DNA of 64,000 nt from Streptomyces sp. CB02366 (GCF_001905905.1 NZ_LIVT01000002.1:62001-126000); one strand, 5' to 3'; positions 43,751-55,322 are shown, counted from the stretch's first letter. Program-made: numbers and translations. The notes: a model not told the origin generated them from the sequence alone.

Positions 43751-44649
43751 TGCTCCTCGAATTCCTCAACCCCCCCTTCATGCAGCGGGCGCTCATCGCG
43801 GCCGTGCTGGTCGGCGTCACCGCGCCCGCCATCGGCATCTTCCTGGTGCAGCGGCGGCAGGCCCTGATGGGCGACGGCATCGGGCACATCGCGATGACCG
43901 GCGTCGGCCTCGGCTTCCTGCTCTCCACCAGCCCCGTCTGGATGGCGACCGCCGTCGCGGTGGCCGGCGCCGTCGTGATGGAGCTGATCCGCTGGTACGG
44001 GCACACGCGCGGCGACCTCGCCCTGGCGATGCTGTTCTACGGCGGCATGGCGGGCGGCGTCATGCTGATCAACCTCTCCGACTCGGGCTCCAACGCCAAT
44101 CTGACCTCGTACCTCTTCGGGTCGCTCGCCACCGTCTCCGAGTCGGACGTCGTCGCGATCTGCGTCCTGGCGGCCTTCGTGGTGCTGGTCACCGTGGGGC
44201 TGCGGCGGCAGTTGTTCGCGGTCAGCCAGGACGAGGAGTTCGCCCGGGTCTCCGGGCTGCCGGTGCGGGTGCTGAACCTGCTGATCGCCGTCACCGCCGC
44301 CGTGACCGTGACCGTCGCGATGCGGGTCGTCGGCCTGCTGCTGGTCAGCGCGCTGATGGTGGTACCGGTGGCGGCCGCCCAGCAGATCACCCGGTCCTTC
44401 AAGGTCACCTTCGTGCTGTCCGTGGTGATCGGCACCGCCGTCACCCTTACCGGCACCGTCACCTCGTACTACCAGGACGTTCCGCCGGGCGCGACGATCG
44501 TGCTGCTGGCCATCGCGGTGTTCGTCGCGCTGACCGCGCTCGCCGCCCCGCTCGCGCGGCGCGGGGCGCGGGCGAGCGAGGCCAAGGGCGCCGAGTGCAC
44601 CCTGGAGGTGCCGCCGGCCCGCCGGGACCGGGACGACGTGCGGGTGTGA
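43750..44649 (+). CDS. znuB: Zinc ABC transporter membrane permease
   Basis: A 299-residue ABC-3 family permease with about eight membrane helices (PFMQRALIAAVLVGVTAPAIG at the start; VGLLLVSALMVVPVAAAQQ near residue 200). QRRQALMGDGIGHIAMTGVGLGF is the coupling/conserved loop of this family. The basic C-terminal tail is cytoplasmic. The ATG overlaps the znuC stop (TGATG). It is followed after 122 bases by zur. Confidence 0.95.
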   Translation: MLLEFLNPPFMQRALIAAVLVGVTAPAIGIFLVQRRQALMGDGIGHIAMTGVGLGFLLSTSPVWMATAVAVAGAVVMELIRWYGHTRGDLALAMLFYGGMAGGVMLINLSDSGSNANLTSYLFGSLATVSESDVVAICVLAAFVVLVTVGLRRQLFAVSQDEEFARVSGLPVRVLNLLIAVTAAVTVTVAMRVVGLLLVSALMVVPVAAAQQITRSFKVTFVLSVVIGTAVTLTGTVTSYYQDVPPGATIVLLAIAVFVALTALAAPLARRGARASEAKGAECTLEVPPARRDRDDVRV

Positions 44650-44771
44650 CGCCGGTGAGGGGCCCGGGAGGCGCGCCCGTGACGGCGTCGCACCGTACGC
44701 GTTCGCCGGGGGCGGGCGGCCGGGCTGGCACAATGGCCCGACACATGTACGGGCGACACGAGGAGGCACCT

Positions 44772-45206
44772 GTGGCCACGGCGCCGATCAGTGGCACGAA
44801 CGCAGCGCCGGTACGCGGCCGGTCCACCCGGCAGCGGGCGGCGGTGGCGGCGGCGCTCGACGAGGTCGACGAATTCCGCAGCGCCCAGGAGCTGCACGAC
44901 GTCCTCAAGCACCGCGGTGACTCCGTGGGCCTGACCACGGTCTACCGGACCCTGCAGTCCCTCGCCGACGCGGGCGAGGTCGACGTCCTGCGCACCACCG
45001 AGGGCGAGGCCGTCTACCGGCGGTGCTCGACCGGCGACCACCACCACCACCTGGTCTGCCGCCTCTGCGGCAAGGCGGTGGAGGTCGAGGGCCCGGCCGT
45101 CGAGCAGTGGGCCGAGGCGATCGCCGCCCAGCACGGCTATGTGAACGTCGCGCACACCGTCGAGATCTTCGGCACCTGCGCGGAGTGCGCCGCCGGCAAG
45201 GCGTAA
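44772..45206 (+). CDS. zur: Fur-family zinc uptake regulator
   Basis: A 144-residue Fur-type repressor: winged helix with RSTRQRAAVAAALDEVDEFRSAQELHDVLK and VGLTTVYRTLQSLADAGEVD; metal sites in YRRCSTGDHHHHLVCRLCG and TCAEC, the latter Cys pairs forming the structural zinc site. Position beside znuACB and the Zur boxes upstream of znuA support Zur over Fur. GTG 44772 has GAGGAGG five bases upstream. It represses zinc import when zinc is plentiful. Confidence 0.95.
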   Translation: MATAPISGTNAAPVRGRSTRQRAAVAAALDEVDEFRSAQELHDVLKHRGDSVGLTTVYRTLQSLADAGEVDVLRTTEGEAVYRRCSTGDHHHHLVCRLCGKAVEVEGPAVEQWAEAIAAQHGYVNVAHTVEIFGTCAECAAGKA

Positions 45207-45209
45207 CCG

Positions 45210-45269
45210 GCACGGGGAAGGGGCGGGCCCGGAACGCGGTCGCGTTCCGGGCCCGCCCCTTCCCCGTGC
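45210..45269. terminator. 29-bp perfect palindrome, bidirectional terminator of zur and uppS
   Basis: Two 29-base arms (45210-45238 and 45241-45269) are exact complements around two bases. The hairpin fills the whole gap between the converging zur stop and uppS stop. Confidence 0.92.
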
Positions 45270-46085
45270 TCACCGGGCGGCTTCCGCCGCCTCCGCCCCG
45301 CCGAAGCGGCGGTCGCGCTGGGCGTACTCCAGGCAGGCCCGCCACAGGTCGCGACGGTCGAAATCCGGCCACAGGACGTCCTGGAAGACCATCTCCGCGT
45401 ACGCGCTCTGCCAGATCAGGTAGTTCGAGGTGCGCTGCTCCCCGCTGGGACGCACGAAGAGGTCCACGTCCGGCATGTCCGGGTAGTAGATGTACTTCTG
45501 GAAGGTCTTCTCGTTGACCTTCGACGGGTCCAGCCTCCCCGCCGCCACATCCTGCGCGATGCGCTGCGCGGCGTCCGCGATCTCGGCACGGCCGCCGTAG
45601 TTGACGCAGAAGTACAGCGTCATCGCGTCGTTGTCCTCGGTCTGCTCCTGGGCGACCTGGAGCTCCTGGACGACGGACTTCCACAGCTTGGGCATGCGGC
45701 CCACCCAGCGGATGCGGATGCCCAGTTCGTCCATCTCGTCGCGGCGGCGGCGGATCACGTCGCGGTTGAAGTTCATCAGGAACTTCACCTCCTCCGGCGA
45801 GCGCTTCCAGTTCTCGGTGGAGAAGGCGTACAGGGAGAGGTTCTTCACGCCCATCTCGATGCAGCCCTTGAGCACGTCCATGACGACGCCCTCGCCGACC
45901 TTGTGGCCCTCGGTGCGGGGCAGCCCCCGCTCCTTGGCCCAGCGGCCGTTGCCGTCCATCACGACGGCGACGTGCCGGGGCACCAGCTCTCCGGGGATCT
46001 TCGGAGGCGTCGCGCCCGAGGGGTGCGGCTCGGGGGTCTTGTACGTGCGCCGGTTACGGCCGCCGAGGATCCCGCGTACTGCCAT
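45270..46085 (-). CDS. uppS: Isoprenyl transferase (cis-prenyltransferase, undecaprenyl-diphosphate synthase type)
   Basis: A 271-residue cytoplasmic cis-prenyltransferase that extends farnesyl diphosphate with isopentenyl units to make the lipid carrier for cell-wall synthesis. The catalytic Asp44 is in [47 protein letters not shown] and [20 protein letters not shown] follow. The N-terminal 30 residues are a basic lead. It is separated by 21 bases from recO upstream, an order conserved in actinobacteria. Confidence 0.96.
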   Translation of the reverse strand: MAVRGILGGRNRRTYKTPEPHPSGATPPKIPGELVPRHVAVVMDGNGRWAKERGLPRTEGHKVGEGVVMDVLKGCIEMGVKNLSLYAFSTENWKRSPEEVKFLMNFNRDVIRRRRDEMDELGIRIRWVGRMPKLWKSVVQELQVAQEQTEDNDAMTLYFCVNYGGRAEIADAAQRIAQDVAAGRLDPSKVNEKTFQKYIYYPDMPDVDLFVRPSGEQRTSNYLIWQSAYAEMVFQDVLWPDFDRRDLWRACLEYAQRDRRFGGAEAAEAAR

Positions 46086-46106
46086 GAGCTTCTCAGTCTC
46101 CCTGTG

Positions 46107-46853
46107 TCACTTCTCTACGTACCGCAGCGAGCGCAGGCCGCGCTCCAGATGCCAGTGCAGATAGGCGGACACCAGCCCGCTCCCCTCCCTGACATGACGC
46201 GCCTCGCACGCGTCCGCCGTCGCCCAGTCGCCGCTGAGCAGCGCGCTCAGCAGTTCCAGGGCCTGTGCCGAGGGTACGACGCTCCCGGGAACCCGGCAGT
46301 CACCGCAGACGACGCCCCCCGCCCCGACGGAGAAGAACCGGTTCGGGCCGGGCATTCCGCATCTGGCGCAGTCCTCGAAGCTGGGCGCGTACCCGTTCAC
46401 CGCGAGCGAGCGCAGCAGGAACGCGTCCAGGATCAGGTGGGGGGCGTGCTCGCCCCGGGCGAGGGTCCGCAGGCCGCCGACGAGCAGCAGGTACTGCTGG
46501 ACGGCCGGTTCGCCCTCGTGGTCGGTGAACCGCTCGGCGGTCTCCAGCATCGCGGTACCGGCGGTGTAGCGGGCGTAGTCCGCGACGATCCCGCCGCCGT
46601 ACGGGGCGATCGTCTCGCTCTGGGTGCAGAGCGGCAGCCCGCGGCCCACCAGCTCGCTGCCGCGGGCGAAGAACTGCACGTCCACGTGGGAGAACGGCTC
46701 CAGGCGGGCGCCGAACTTGGACTTGGTGCGGCGCACCCCGCGGGCGACGGCGCGGACCCGGCCGTGGCCGCGGGTCAGGATCGTGATGATCCGGTCGGCC
46801 TCGCCCAGTTTCTGCGTACGCAGCACGATGCCGTCGTCCCGGAACAAGCTCAT
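46107..46853 (-). CDS. recO: DNA repair protein RecO
   Basis: A 248-residue recombination mediator that helps load RecA on gapped DNA with RecF and RecR. The N-terminal OB fold starts LFRDDGIVLRTQKLGEADRIITILT; ARGVRRTKSKFGARLEPFSHV follows. A C-terminal zinc-finger-like set of four cysteines is present in CARCGMPGP and CGDC. ATG 46853. It lies between the TerB-like gene and uppS on the same strand. Confidence 0.94.
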   Translation of the reverse strand: MSLFRDDGIVLRTQKLGEADRIITILTRGHGRVRAVARGVRRTKSKFGARLEPFSHVDVQFFARGSELVGRGLPLCTQSETIAPYGGGIVADYARYTAGTAMLETAERFTDHEGEPAVQQYLLLVGGLRTLARGEHAPHLILDAFLLRSLAVNGYAPSFEDCARCGMPGPNRFFSVGAGGVVCGDCRVPGSVVPSAQALELLSALLSGDWATADACEARHVREGSGLVSAYLHWHLERGLRSLRYVEK

Positions 46854-46906
46854 ACGACCATTGTCGCCCACCGGGGGCCGGTGGCGGGCGGGCGGTGCGG
46901 GGGCGG

Positions 46907-47611
46907 TTACGAGGGCGTGCGGGCGGCTGCCGCCAGCAGGCGGGCGACGTCCTCGGCGGGGAGCCGGAGGGCGGCGCCGACCGTCGTGAGGACCTGGCGC
47001 TCGGCGGCGCGGTAGGGCCCGTCCGCCAGCGCGATCCGGGCGCCCTGGAGGAGGAGGGACTCGCGGCCGGGGACGGCCAGGTGCGGGGCGAGGGGGGCCA
47101 GCACCTCGTGCAGCTCGATGGCGAGGGTCGGGCCGCACGCCTCGGCGGCCGGGTCGGCGCCGGAGCCGTACCCGGTGTCGGCGGCCAGCACCTCCACGAC
47201 CGTGTACAGCTGCTCCTGGGTGCAGTCGTCGAGCCCGGCGTCGCGCACCGTGGCGACGGCGGCCGCCAGGACGGTGCGGGAGGTGGTGCCCCCGGCGGCG
47301 AGGACGGCCAGGGTGACGGTGTGGACGGCCTCGCGCAGCATCGTCGAGAACCGGGCCGTGGTCGGGTGGTCCAGGGCCTCGGGGGTGCAGCGGGCGAGGC
47401 AGGCGGTGCACTCGACGACGGGCTCGGCCGCGCCCCGGCGGGCCAGCGGGACGCCGAGGACGGTGAGGCGGCGGCGGCCGGCGAGCCGGCGGTAGTTGCG
47501 GTCCCCACCGCAGCCGGCGCAGAAGAAGACGCCGTCGCCGACGGCGTCCCAGACGGTGCGAACGCCGCAGAGGACCGGCCTCAGAGCGCGTTGTCCCTTG
47601 GCTGACCGCAC
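46907..47611 (-). CDS. TerB-like tellurite-resistance-domain protein
   Basis: A 234-residue protein with a zinc-ribbon-like N-terminus (two CxxC pairs in FCAGCGG and CTACLARC), then a helical TerB-type region (SRTVLAAAVATVRDAGL, LVLQGARIALADGPYRAAERQVL). TerB proteins are associated with stress or tellurite responses; the function of this group is unknown. I start at GTG 47611, eight bases after GGAGG; ATG 47671 would add 20 unsupported residues. Confidence 0.72.
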   Translation of the reverse strand: MRSAKGQRALRPVLCGVRTVWDAVGDGVFFCAGCGGDRNYRRLAGRRRLTVLGVPLARRGAAEPVVECTACLARCTPEALDHPTTARFSTMLREAVHTVTLAVLAAGGTTSRTVLAAAVATVRDAGLDDCTQEQLYTVVEVLAADTGYGSGADPAAEACGPTLAIELHEVLAPLAPHLAVPGRESLLLQGARIALADGPYRAAERQVLTTVGAALRLPAEDVARLLAAAARTPS

Positions 47612-47726
47612 GTCGCACACCTCCGTAACGCTCCGGCAACATTGCCGTGTAGTGGACGTGATGTTAGCCACATGCGCGACGCGGCGTCAGCCTCTCGGAC
47701 GTCACAACCCCCGGATATGGCCGAAA

Positions 47727-47755
47727 CCCCGGCCGCCCGACGCGGGCGACCGGGG
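47727..47755 (-). terminator. Hairpin after leuA
   Basis: CCCCGGCCGCCC and GGGCGACCGGGG pair with one mismatch around five bases, about 22 bases after the leuA stop at 47778. Confidence 0.7.
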
Positions 47756-47777
47756 TCCGGCGGCTGCCGTCGCGGCG

Positions 47778-49808
<2,031 letters not shown>

Positions 49809-49858
49809 TCACCGTCGCAACCGGTGACAGGACGGTGACGGAATGCCACAGTCGTTGT

Positions 49859-50935
49859 ATGCACCTTCGAACCGACAGCGAGTTGAACCCCGTCTTCTGC
49901 ACCATCGTTCCGCCCCACCTCCTCGACCACCTGTCCCGGTCGGCCGAGCCCCGGCTCGCCGTCCCGGCGCGGCGCACGCTGGAGGCCGACGCCCTGCGCC
50001 GCGACCGCCGCCGGATCACGGCGCTCGCCGCGACACCGGTCCGGCACACCGCGGGCGCGGTCCCCACCAAGCCGCACCGCACCCTGTACGACTGCGAGAA
50101 CGGCACCGCGCTGCCGGGTGCCAAGGTCCGCGACGAGGGCGACAAGGCCACCTCCGACGCCAGCGTCAACCGCGCCTACGCCGGACTCGGGGCCACCTTC
50201 GAACTGCTGCTCTCGGCGTACGGGCGCAGCTCGATCGACGGCAGGGGCCTGCCGCTGATCGGCTCCGTGCACTACGGCCGGGAGTACAACAACGCGTTCT
50301 TCGACGGCGAGCAGATGGTCTTCGGGGACGGCGACGGCGAGGTCTTCCTCGACTTCACCGTCGCGGTCGACGTCATCGCCCACGAACTGGCCCACGGCCT
50401 CACGCAGTACACCGCCAACCTCCGCTACGAGGGCCAGTCCGGCGCGCTCAACGAGTCCGTGTCCGACGTCTTCGGCTCGCTGGTGAAGCAGTACTCGCTG
50501 GGTCAGAGCGCCGAGCAGGCGGACTGGCTGATCGGCGCCGGGCTCCTCGCCCCCGCGGTCGAGGGGAAGGCGCTGCGCTCGATGAAGGCCCCGGGCACGG
50601 CGTACGACGACGACGTCCTCGGCAAGGACCCCCAGCCCGGCTCCATGGCGGACTACATCGAGACGGAGGAGGACAACGGCGGGGTCCACCTCAACTCCGG
50701 CATCCCCAACCGGGCGTTCTACCTCACGGCCACCGCGCTGGGGGGCAACTCCTGGGAGCGCGCCGGACAGATCTGGTTCGACGTGCTGACCGGCGGCGAG
50801 CTGGCGGCCGACGCGGACTTCGCGCAGTTCGCCCGGCTGACGGTCGCGGCGGCGGGCGACCGCTTCGGCGAGGCGGACGAGCGGGAGGCGGTCCTCAAGG
50901 CCTGGTCCGAAGTGGGCGTCCCCACCCGGTCCTGA
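49859..50935 (+). CDS. M4-family neutral metalloprotease, protealysin-like
   Basis: A 358-residue protease without a signal peptide. The N-terminal segment FCTIVPPHLLDHLS matches the short protealysin-type propeptide. The catalytic zinc site is HELAHGLTQ, with the third ligand in NESVSDVFG, and the family motif GGVHLNSGIPNRAFY near the C-terminus supplies the histidine that stabilises the transition state. Protealysin-like proteases can be intracellular or exported without a Sec signal. The start ATG 49859 lacks a ribosome site. It is followed by an emfourin-like gene. Confidence 0.9.
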   Translation: MHLRTDSELNPVFCTIVPPHLLDHLSRSAEPRLAVPARRTLEADALRRDRRRITALAATPVRHTAGAVPTKPHRTLYDCENGTALPGAKVRDEGDKATSDASVNRAYAGLGATFELLLSAYGRSSIDGRGLPLIGSVHYGREYNNAFFDGEQMVFGDGDGEVFLDFTVAVDVIAHELAHGLTQYTANLRYEGQSGALNESVSDVFGSLVKQYSLGQSAEQADWLIGAGLLAPAVEGKALRSMKAPGTAYDDDVLGKDPQPGSMADYIETEEDNGGVHLNSGIPNRAFYLTATALGGNSWERAGQIWFDVLTGGELAADADFAQFARLTVAAAGDRFGEADEREAVLKAWSEVGVPTRS

Positions 50936-51127
50936 CCCCGCCCCGGGGCGGGCGGGCCCCGACCCGCCCGTTCCCGGCCCCCGTCCCGGCGGGCTCGCCC
51001 CGGTGGGGCGGGCTGCGCGGCCCGGCGCGGTGGGCGGCGCCGCGTCCTCGTTCCGGCGGGCCGGTTCGGCGGCGCGTCCACTGGGGCGGGGTTGAACCGC
51101 CGCACGGCCCCCGATAGACAGGACCCC

Positions 51128-51394
51128 ATGCGTATTCAGGTCAGCCGGACCGGCGGCTTCGCCGGAATCGCCCGGCGCGGCGAACTCGACACCGAGGGCC
51201 GGGCGGACGCCTCCGCGTGGCGGACGCTCGTCGAGCAGGCGCTCTCCTCCGCCCGGGACACCCCGCCCACCGGGACGCCGGACGGGTTCCGGTACGAGAT
51301 CACGGTCGACGGCGCCACCCTGTACTGCGCTGACCCCGATCTGACCGGGGCGCAGCGCACGCTGATCTCACGCGTCCTCCGGGAGGGCGCGTGA
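51128..51394 (+). CDS. Emfourin-like inhibitor of the adjacent M4 protease
   Basis: An 88-residue protein opening MRIQVSRTGGFAGIARRGEL, then FRYEITVDGATLYCAD. This resembles emfourin, the protein inhibitor of protealysin, whose gene sits beside the protease gene in other bacteria. The adjacency here and the N-terminal motif together support the call. The ATG has AGGA four bases upstream. It would block the protease inside the cell. Confidence 0.75.
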   Translation: MRIQVSRTGGFAGIARRGELDTEGRADASAWRTLVEQALSSARDTPPTGTPDGFRYEITVDGATLYCADPDLTGAQRTLISRVLREGA

Positions 51395-51499
51395 GATCGG
51401 CCCCGGGGGCGGACGGCCGGCGCTGCTCTCGGAAGACGCCCTGAGGGCTGTCGCCGAACTGCCGCCTGCCGGGCGACGACGGCAGTGTGACGACAGGCC

Positions 51500-52465
51500 C
51501 TAGAAGCCGAGCTTGCGCAGCTGCTTGGGGTCGCGCTGCCAGTCCTTGGCCACCTTCACGTGCAGGTCCAGGTAGACCGGGGTGCCGAGCAGCGCCTCGA
51601 TGTGCTTGCGGGACTTGGTGCCGACGTCCTTGAGCCGCTTGCCCTTGGGGCCGATGATGATGCCCTTCTGGCTGGGGCGCTCGATGTAGACGTTGGCGTG
51701 GATGTCCAGCAGCGGCTTGTCCGCCGGGCGGTCCTCGCGGGGCAGCATCTCCTCGACGACGACCGCGATCGAATGCGGCAGCTCGTCGCGTACGCCCTCT
51801 AGCGCCGCCTCGCGGATCAGCTCCGCGACCATGACCATCTCCGGCTCGTCGGTGAGGTCGCCCTCCGGGTAGAGCGGCGGGCTCTCGGGGAGCAGCGGGG
51901 CGATGAGGTCCGCCAGCAGGCCGACCTGCTGGTCCCCGACCGCCGAGACGGGAACGATCTCGGCCCACTCGAAGCCCAGTTCCTCCGCGAGCGCGGAGAC
52001 GGCGATGAGCTGTTCTGCCAGCGTCTTGGAGTCGACCAGGTCGGTCTTGGTGATGATGGCGATCTTGGGGGTCTTCCTGATCCCCGCCAGCTCCTTGACG
52101 ATGTACTTGTCGCCGGGGCCGAGCTTCTGGTCGGCCGGCAGGCAGAAGCCGATGACGTCGACCTCGGCCCAGGTGGTGCGCACGACGTCGTTGAGCCGCT
52201 CGCCCAGCAGCGTGCGCGGCTTGTGGAGGCCGGGGGTGTCGACCAGGATCAGCTGCGCGTCGTCACGGTGCACGATGCCGCGCACCGTGTGCCGGGTGGT
52301 CTGGGGGCGATTGGAGGTGATCGCCACCTTCTGACCGACCAGAGCGTTCGTGAGGGTGGACTTGCCCGCGTTGGGGCGGCCCACGAAGCAGGCGAAGCCG
52401 GCCCGGTGGGGGGAGGTGGTCTCCGCCTGCGGAACAGCGGATTCGTGGTTCGGTCGAGCGCTCAT
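51500..52465 (-). CDS. era: GTPase Era
   Basis: A 321-residue GTPase needed for 16S rRNA maturation and 30S assembly. The GTPase motifs are GRPNAGKSTLTN (G1), LVDTPGLHKP (G3) and TKTDLVD (G4); the C-terminal KH domain has VYIERPSQKGIIIGPKGKRLKDVG. ATG 52465 has GGGGAG ten bases upstream; ATG 52474 is too close to that site. It lies downstream of the cytidine-deaminase-like gene on the same strand. Confidence 0.97.
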   Translation of the reverse strand: MSARPNHESAVPQAETTSPHRAGFACFVGRPNAGKSTLTNALVGQKVAITSNRPQTTRHTVRGIVHRDDAQLILVDTPGLHKPRTLLGERLNDVVRTTWAEVDVIGFCLPADQKLGPGDKYIVKELAGIRKTPKIAIITKTDLVDSKTLAEQLIAVSALAEELGFEWAEIVPVSAVGDQQVGLLADLIAPLLPESPPLYPEGDLTDEPEMVMVAELIREAALEGVRDELPHSIAVVVEEMLPREDRPADKPLLDIHANVYIERPSQKGIIIGPKGKRLKDVGTKSRKHIEALLGTPVYLDLHVKVAKDWQRDPKQLRKLGF

Positions 52466-52627
52466 GGCGCCCATTCTCCCCGATCCCGGTGACGCACTCG
52501 CACAGCGGTACGCCGGGACGCGCCGGGAAGCCGGAAGGAGTCGCGCCCGGGGCGGGACGCGACCGGCCCGGAAGGGCGGGCGGAGAAGCGCGGGAGGTGC
52601 GGGGGGAACGGCCGCCCCGGCGGTCCT

Positions 52628-52990
52628 TCAGCCCGCGGTGACGCGGACCCGCACCACCCCGTCCGGGCCCGCGAGCAGTACCGGGGTGTCCGGGCCGCCG
52701 AGGTCCCGCACCGCGGCACGGTCGTCGTCGGAGAGCTGTTCCGCGGCCGAGACGACGGCGGCGGCCTCCAGCGAGGCGGCGCCGCTCGCCACCGCCATGG
52801 CGACGGCGGTCTGCAGCGCGCTGAGCTTCAACGACTCCAGCGCCACCGTGCCCGCGACGTACGTACGTCCCGTTTCGTCGCGGACGGCCGCGCCCTCGGG
52901 CACTCCGTTGCGGGCCCGGGCGCTGCGCGCCAGCGTGACGATCTTGCGGTCCTCGGCGTCGAGGTCGGTGGTGCCGGTGGTGTCGGTCAT
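52628..52990 (-). CDS. Cytidine-deaminase-like protein lacking the catalytic zinc site
   Basis: A 120-residue protein with the size and fold pattern of a bacterial cytidine deaminase (YVAGTVALESLKLSALQTAVAMAVASGA aligns with the family's YVGCNVENASYG...CAERTA). Where the family has the C-A-E of the zinc and catalytic site, this protein reads S-A-L-Q, and the later PCxxC is absent (the region reads LGGPDTPVLLAG). It is therefore unlikely to deaminate cytidine. Its place between the phoH block and era is where actinobacteria often carry a cytidine-deaminase-type gene. Confidence 0.75.
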   Translation of the reverse strand: MTDTTGTTDLDAEDRKIVTLARSARARNGVPEGAAVRDETGRTYVAGTVALESLKLSALQTAVAMAVASGAASLEAAAVVSAAEQLSDDDRAAVRDLGGPDTPVLLAGPDGVVRVRVTAG

Positions 52991-53087
52991 GGCACGAGCA
53001 TACGAAGCGGGCGTACGGCCCGCACCGGCCGCCCCGGCCCGTACGCCTCGGCGGCGGGCGGCGGCGGAGCGCCCGCCGGCACGCGGG

Positions 53088-53120
53088 CGGGCCCGCTCCT
53101 CCCGGGGAGGAGCGGGCCCG
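53088..53120 (-). terminator. Perfect 15-bp hairpin after the YjbR gene
   Basis: CGGGCCCGCTCCTCC and GGAGGAGCGGGCCCG pair around three bases, 48 bases past the stop at 53168, separating the phoH-corC operon from the cytidine-deaminase-like gene and era. Confidence 0.85.
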
Positions 53121-53167
53121 TTCCGTACGCCTGCGTCGAGGAGGTCCGGCGAAGCCGCGTCCGTGCC

Positions 53168-53521
53168 CTACGGCCGGTCCAGGCGGAGCCGTTCCGCCTT
53201 CGGGAGGCCGGCGACCACCAGGTCGTAGGAGTCCTCGATCAGCTCGCGCAGCAGCCGGTCGGGGACGCCGGAGACGGTGACCGTGTTCCAGTGGCGCTTG
53301 TTCATGTGCCAGCCGGGCACGATCGCGGGGTGCGTCCCGCGCAGCCGGATCGCCTCGTCGGGATCGCACTTGAGGTTGATCGTGAGCGGCCGGGCCTCCA
53401 GCGCGGTGAGGGCGAACATCTTGCCGCGCACCTTGAAGACCGAGGTCTCCGGGCCGAACGGGAACTCCTCCGCGCTCGCGTTGAACTCCCGGCAGAAGGC
53501 CCGCAGCCGCTCCGGCGTCAT
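53168..53521 (-). CDS. MmcQ/YjbR family protein
   Basis: A 117-residue protein with FPFGPETSVFKVRGKMFAL, INLKCDPDEA, PGWHMNKRHWNTVTV and LIEDSYDLV, the hallmark pattern of the YjbR/MmcQ family, which has a DNA-binding-like double-wing fold but no established function. The ATG overlaps the stop of the CorC-type gene (ATGA). It is the last gene of the phoH operon. Confidence 0.9.
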   Translation of the reverse strand: MTPERLRAFCREFNASAEEFPFGPETSVFKVRGKMFALTALEARPLTINLKCDPDEAIRLRGTHPAIVPGWHMNKRHWNTVTVSGVPDRLLRELIEDSYDLVVAGLPKAERLRLDRP

Positions 53522-54816
53522 TCCGCTTCCTTCTCCTCGGACTCGGCGGGCTCGGGCTCCACGAGCACCGTGACGATCTTGTTGCGGCGGCCGGCCGGGG
53601 ACTCCGCGGTGAGCCGGAGCCGGCGGCCGTCGGGCAGTTCGACCCCGGCCGACGCCCCGGCGATCGGAACCCGGCCGAGCGCCTTGGCGAGCAGTCCGCC
53701 GACGGTCTCCACGTCCTCGTCGTCGTACTCGTCGAGTCCGAAGAGGTCGCCGAGGTCCCCGATGTCGAGGCGGGCGGTGACCCGGTAGCAGCCGTTCTCC
53801 AGCTCCTGGACGGGCGGCAGCTCCCGGTCGTACTCGTCGGTGATCTCGCCGACGATCTCCTCCAGGATGTCCTCGATGGTGACGATGCCCGCCGTGCCGC
53901 CGTACTCGTCGATGACGACTGCGACGTGGCTGCGGTCCCGCTGCATCTCGCGCAGCAGGTCGCCGGCGTTCTTGGTGTCGGGGACGAAGGCGGCGGGGCG
54001 CATGGCGGTGGAGACCGGGTCGGACTCGGACTCGCGGTTGATGTGCGTCTTGCGGACCAGGTCCTTGAGGTAGACGATCCCGACGACGTCGTCCTCGTTC
54101 TCGCCGGTGACCGGTATCCGGGAGAAGCCGGAGCGCAGGGCGAGCGTGAGGGCCTGGCGGATCGTCTTGAAGCGCTCGATGCAGACGAGGTCGGTGCGGG
54201 GCACCATGACCTCGCGGACCAGGGTGTCGCCCAGCTCGAAGACGGAGTGCACCATGCGGCGCTCGTCGTCCTCGATGAGCGACTCCGCCTCGGCCAGGTC
54301 GACCATGGCCCGCAGTTCGGCCTCGCTGGCGAACGGGCCCTTGCGGAACCCCTTGCCCGGGGTCAGCGCGTTGCCGACGAGGATCAGCAGCTGGGGGATC
54401 GGCCCCATGATCCGGGCCAGCGGCAGCAGGACGTACGCCGCCGCCGTGGCCGTGTTCAGCGGGTGCTGGCGGCCGATGGTGCGCGGGGAGACGCCGATGG
54501 CGACGTAACTCACCAGGACCATCACGCCCATCGCGACGGCCAGCGCCTCCCAGGTCTCGGGGAGTTCCTGGAGGCAGGCGTAGGTGACGAGGACCCCGGC
54601 CGACATCTCGCAGGCCACCCGCACCAGCAGGGCGACGTTGAGGTAGCGGGTCGGGTCGGCGGCGATCTGCGCCAGCTTCGCGCTGCCGCGCCGGCCGGAG
54701 CGGACGGCCTCCGCCGCCCGGAAGCTGGAGGTGCGGGCGATCCCGGCCTCCGCGCAGGCGGCGAGCCAGCCGACGACGACCAGCAGGGCCACGCCGACGA
54801 TCAGGGGCGCGCTCAC
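53518..54816 (-). CDS. CNNM/CorC-family membrane protein (HlyC/CorC type)
   Basis: A 432-residue protein: an N-terminal DUF21 membrane domain with about three to four helices ([48 protein letters not shown]), two CBS modules ([42 protein letters not shown]) and a C-terminal CorC_HlyC domain. The family acts in Mg2+ or Co2+ handling. The GTG overlaps the ybeY stop (GTGA). Confidence 0.92.
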   Translation of the reverse strand: MSAPLIVGVALLVVVGWLAACAEAGIARTSSFRAAEAVRSGRRGSAKLAQIAADPTRYLNVALLVRVACEMSAGVLVTYACLQELPETWEALAVAMGVMVLVSYVAIGVSPRTIGRQHPLNTATAAAYVLLPLARIMGPIPQLLILVGNALTPGKGFRKGPFASEAELRAMVDLAEAESLIEDDERRMVHSVFELGDTLVREVMVPRTDLVCIERFKTIRQALTLALRSGFSRIPVTGENEDDVVGIVYLKDLVRKTHINRESESDPVSTAMRPAAFVPDTKNAGDLLREMQRDRSHVAVVIDEYGGTAGIVTIEDILEEIVGEITDEYDRELPPVQELENGCYRVTARLDIGDLGDLFGLDEYDDEDVETVGGLLAKALGRVPIAGASAGVELPDGRRLRLTAESPAGRRNKIVTVLVEPEPAESEEKEAE

Positions 54817-55310
54817 GAGACGGTCGGGGCGGGGGACGGACCGGTGAGGCCCCGCTCGCCGCGCCAGCCGTCCACGATGGCGGCCTGGAGACCGAACATC
54901 TCGGCCTTCTCGTCCGGCTCCTCGTGGTCGTACCCCAGCAGGTGCAGCACCCCGTGGACGGTCAGGAGCTGGAGCTCCTCGTCCATGGAGTGCTGCGTCG
55001 GGGCCTCCTCGCCCTGCCTCTTGGCGACCTCCGGGCAGAGCACGATGTCGCCCAGGAGCCCCTGCGGGGGCTCCTGGTCGTCCTTGGCCGGCGGACGCAG
55101 CTCGTCCATCGGGAAGGACATGACATCGGTGGGACCGGGGAGGTCCATCCACTGGATGTGCAGCTGCTCCATGGCGTCGGTGTCCACCACGATCACCGAG
55201 AGCTCGGACAGCGGGTGGATCCGCATCCGGGCCAGTGCGTAGCGGGCGATGTCGAGGATCGCCTGCTCGTCGACCTCGGTTCCGGACTCGTTGTTGACGT
55301 CGATCGACAT
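54813..55310 (-). CDS. ybeY: Endoribonuclease YbeY
   Basis: A 165-residue metal-dependent RNase of rRNA processing and quality control. The zinc site is the H-x3-H-x5-H motif [20 protein letters not shown] and [11 protein letters not shown] are further family motifs. An acidic linker ([11 protein letters not shown]) is inserted before the metal region, as often in actinobacteria. It lies 12 bases after phoH, in one operon with it. Confidence 0.97.
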   Translation of the reverse strand: MSIDVNNESGTEVDEQAILDIARYALARMRIHPLSELSVIVVDTDAMEQLHIQWMDLPGPTDVMSFPMDELRPPAKDDQEPPQGLLGDIVLCPEVAKRQGEEAPTQHSMDEELQLLTVHGVLHLLGYDHEEPDEKAEMFGLQAAIVDGWRGERGLTGPSPAPTVS

Positions 55311-55322
55311 GGTGCGCTGCGA

